Of a stretch of 64,000 bases of DNA, positions 62,043-64,000 are shown in pieces (the first letter of the stretch is position 1; each line of letters starts with the position of its first letter). A program made the translations under genes and the position numbers. The stretch spans positions 62,001-126,000 of the forward strand of contig NZ_QKOB01000010.1 of NCBI RefSeq assembly GCF_003226535.1. Reading direction: 5' to 3'. The notes beneath the pieces are model-generated. The model saw only the letters and a program-made list of their open reading frames with translations. It made no database searches and was not told where the DNA came from. The stretch comes from Meiothermus sp. Pnk-1 (GTDB lineage Bacteria; Deinococcota; Deinococci; Deinococcales; Thermaceae).

Positions 62043-62621
62043 ATGGGCGCCGAGCGCAAACCCCCGCTCGAGGCCTACCGCCGCAAGCGGGACTTCGGCC
62101 GCACCCCCGAGCCGGCCGGCGAGGCACGAGGCGCCGCGGGGCCGCCGATCTTCGTCGTCCAGAAGCACGCTGCCTGCAGCCTGCACTACGACTTCCGCCT
62201 CGAGGTGGACGGGGTCTTGAAGTCCTGGGCCGTCCCCAAGGACAAGCGCCTGGCGGTCATGGTCGAGGACCACCCCTTGGGCTACGCCGATTTCGAGGGA
62301 GTGATCCCGGCGGGGCAGTACGGCGGGGGCACCGTGCTGGTGTGGGACCGGGGCACCTACCGCAACCTGCTGGCCGAGCGGGAGCCGCAGCTGTCGATGC
62401 GGTAGGCTCTCGAGCGGGGGCGCGTGGAGGTGTGGCTGGAGGGCCACAAGCTGCGGGGCGGCTACACCCTCGTCCGTTTCCGGCCCCGGGAGAACCACTG
62501 GCTGCTGATTAAGACGGACGACCCCAAGGCCAGCGCGCAGCGCGACCCAGTGCGCGACGAGCCCCGCTCGGTGCTGAGCGGCCGCACGCTCGAGGAGATC
62601 GCCGCCCGGCGGAAGCGGTAG
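62043..62621 (+). pseudogene. LigD-type 3'-phosphoesterase domain protein interrupted by an in-frame TAG
   Basis: The frame shows the phosphoesterase domain of DNA ligase D as a stand-alone protein: [67 protein letters not shown] at 62403-62405 is followed in the same frame by ALERGRVEVWLEGHKLRGGYTLVRFRPRENHWLLIKTDDPKAS, which completes the domain. Relatives continue through this point without interruption. A CAG codon (MRQAL) changed to TAG is the simplest explanation. Truncated, the protein would lose its C-terminal strands. Confidence 0.75.
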
Positions 62622-62869
62622 GGCAGCGGGCCAGGGCCACGGAGGCTCTCGTGTACCTCAACAACAACGCGGCGGCCTGCGTGCTTACACCTCCAGGAGC
62701 GGGCTCGAGCTGTGTGCTCTGAGGCCCGTGGACGGGGCAGAATAGGCCATAGGAGGCTGCATGGGGAGCTTTGCCTTCCAGCACTCCGCCGGAGGGGTGG
62801 CGGAGGCCGGGTCCTCCTGATCCGGACGCACGGCCGCTGATCTGCCGACTTGGGTCAGGCCCGCCGGCC

Positions 62870-63928
62870 CTAGGCGCCCTCGAGCGCTCCCCGCCGCAGG
62901 TCCAGCTCGGCCCGCAGGACGATTTGCATGGCGTGGGACCACAGCAGCGGGTGGGCGGGGGCACCCCACTGCCGGGTCCAGTAGTCCAGGAAGCGGGGGT
63001 TGGTGCTGGGGACCGCCACCTGCTCGGGCAGCAGCCCCTGCCCGTCGCGCCGGGCCTCCACCCAGGCGTAGAGCTCCTCCGCGCGCCGCAGGTCGCCCGC
63101 GCGGGCGTGGTACCAGCCCAGACAGGCGGTGAGCAGCACCCAGGCCCCGGCGCCGAAGTAGGTGTCCGCGGCGTAGCGGATGAGGCCGCCCTCCCGCAGC
63201 AGGCAGCGCTCGATCTCCTCGACCGTCGCCCGCATCCGGGGGTCGTCCTCGGTCACCAGGCCGAAGGGGGTGGAGACCCACAACAGCGAGGCGTCCACGG
63301 CCGGGTTGCCGATGAACTTGACGAAGCGCCCCTCGAAGACGCACTCCTGTAGCACCACCTCCCGCACCGCGCGGGCGGCCTCGAGGGCAAAGGGGAAGTA
63401 GCGCCCCATCGCCTCGAGGCCCCCGTAGACGGAAGCCAGGGTCGAGGTGTGCAGCCGGTAGGGGTTCTCCTCCCAGGCGTCGTAGCAGGGCTCGGCCCAG
63501 AAGCGGCTGAGGTAGCGGGTGGCGAGCTCGGGGGGCAGCGCCCCGCCGAGGCCGGCCAGGTGCTGCCCCAACGCCCACAGCCACTGCCCGTAGCCGTCGA
63601 GTTGGGTGTTGGGCCAGCCGTCGTCGAGCCAGTCCCCCTCGAGGCTGAAGCGGGTGGGCAGCAGGTGCTCGGGGGGGATCGCCTCCCCGCGCTCGGCCCG
63701 CGCCAGCAGGGCCTCGACGTGGGGGCGGTGGGCCTCGAGGGTGCGCGCCACCCAGCGGTGGAAGGCCCGGGCCTGCTCGCGGGCGCCGGCCAGGTCGGCC
63801 GCGTGGGCGGTGAAGGCCCCGTCGCGCAGCCAGCAGTGGGGGTACTGCGAGAAATTGGGGCTCGCCGGGAAGGCGCCCGAGGGGTGCTGGGCGCCGAGGA
63901 TGACCCGCAGGTCGCTGTGCATCGTCAT
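62870..63928 (-). CDS. GH15-like glucoamylase/glucan hydrolase
   Basis: The 352-residue protein has the (alpha/alpha)6 features of GH15: NFSQYPHCWLRDGAFTAHAADLAGAREQARAFHRWVARTL, DGYGQWLWALGQHLAGLGG and the paired acidic regions YLSRFWAEPCYDAWEENPYRLHTSTLASVYGG and GLLPEQVAVPSTN. It is shorter than GH15 enzymes that carry a starch-binding domain. It lies four bases after the permease end at 63933 on the same strand, so it belongs to a second, leftward sugar operon. No signal peptide is visible. Confidence 0.85.
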   Translation of the reverse strand: MTMHSDLRVILGAQHPSGAFPASPNFSQYPHCWLRDGAFTAHAADLAGAREQARAFHRWVARTLEAHRPHVEALLARAERGEAIPPEHLLPTRFSLEGDWLDDGWPNTQLDGYGQWLWALGQHLAGLGGALPPELATRYLSRFWAEPCYDAWEENPYRLHTSTLASVYGGLEAMGRYFPFALEAARAVREVVLQECVFEGRFVKFIGNPAVDASLLWVSTPFGLVTEDDPRMRATVEEIERCLLREGGLIRYAADTYFGAGAWVLLTACLGWYHARAGDLRRAEELYAWVEARRDGQGLLPEQVAVPSTNPRFLDYWTRQWGAPAHPLLWSHAMQIVLRAELDLRRGALEGA

Positions 63929-63932
63929 GCCG

Positions 63933-64000
63933 CTACCCTTTCAGCCCCGAGACGGTCACGCCCTCCACCACCCAGCGCTGGGCGAGGAGGAAGACCACTA
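63933..64000 (-). CDS. C-terminal end of a sugar ABC permease (cut by window edge)
   Basis: Only 21 codons and the stop are in the window: VVFLLAQRWVVEGVTVSGLKG. This is the characteristic C-terminus of MalG-type permeases (FLxQRxxVEGVTxTGLKG). It precedes the GH15-like gene by four bases. Confidence 0.8.
   Translation of the reverse strand, partial: VVFLLAQRWVVEGVTVSGLKG

Noticed and set aside
62651-62725. GTG frame with GGAGG upstream encoding VYLNNNAAACVL..., like the start of a cysteine desulfurase
   Set aside because: Only 24 codons before a stop and just a short resemblance; not enough for a gene or pseudogene call. The stretch 62622-62869 shows nothing else.

Overview
The window is high-GC bacterial DNA from the Deinococcus-Thermus phylum, most likely Meiothermus (Allomeiothermus silvanus or a close relative). 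I infer this from Thermus-like protein sequences, the very frequent CTCGAG hexamer, and many -10 boxes (TANNNT or GATAAT) lying 6-7 bases before start codons, the signature of leaderless mRNAs. No database was searched. Genes are tightly packed on both strands with short operons.

Layout. 0-10 kb (minus): a molybdopterin oxidoreductase cut by the window edge, an alpha/beta hydrolase, aconitase, an FAD oxidoreductase coupled to a PH-like membrane protein, a small membrane/winged-helix protein and MiaB. 10-17.5 kb: glycogen phosphorylase, a cysteine-cluster protein, repeat island A, a secreted serine hydrolase, tRNA-Ser, ribosomal protein L31, thymidine kinase and Hsp20. 17.5-26.6 kb: miaA, gatA, a DnaQ-like exonuclease coupled to an unrecognised DNA-associated-looking protein, then a leftward udk / DUF5693-like / csaB operon and an orphan sugar-ABC ATPase. 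27-35.5 kb: mscL, icd, a folate enzyme, a cysteine-less FmdB protein, an SPFH protein, a sugar ABC importer without ATPase, and an ArgH-family lyase, followed by repeat island B. 35.8-49 kb: glutaminyl cyclase, tmk, a Nif3-like protein, murE, a GAF-GGDEF cyclase, the agmatine-to-putrescine pair aguA-aguB, two deoxynucleoside kinases, an HtrA-like protease, argS and ligA. 49-55.4 kb: a large G8-domain lipoprotein, a YibE/F-type membrane protein, a CobW-family GTPase, tRNA-Pro, repeat island C and rsmD.

55.4-64 kb is a sugar-utilisation island showing decay. It contains a truncated ABC ATPase, a start-less ORF, a LacI regulator with its own operator, a maltose-type ABC importer (binding protein and two permeases), a GH13 glycosidase, a LigD-type phosphoesterase, a GH15-like enzyme and the end of another permease. 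Two genes here carry an in-frame TAG where glutamine would be expected: the binding protein, exactly after its signal peptide, and the phosphoesterase.

Functional links. Two ABC sugar importers lacking an ATPase may share the orphan MalK-type ATPase at 25.5 kb. GlgP, GH13 and GH15 would feed glucan breakdown. AguA-AguB make putrescine. CsaB with the DUF5693-like protein points to pyruvylated cell-wall polymer anchoring an S-layer. The most unusual features are a family of intergenic double-hairpin repeats whose stems vary with compensating changes, the two amber codons, and the exonuclease two-gene module.
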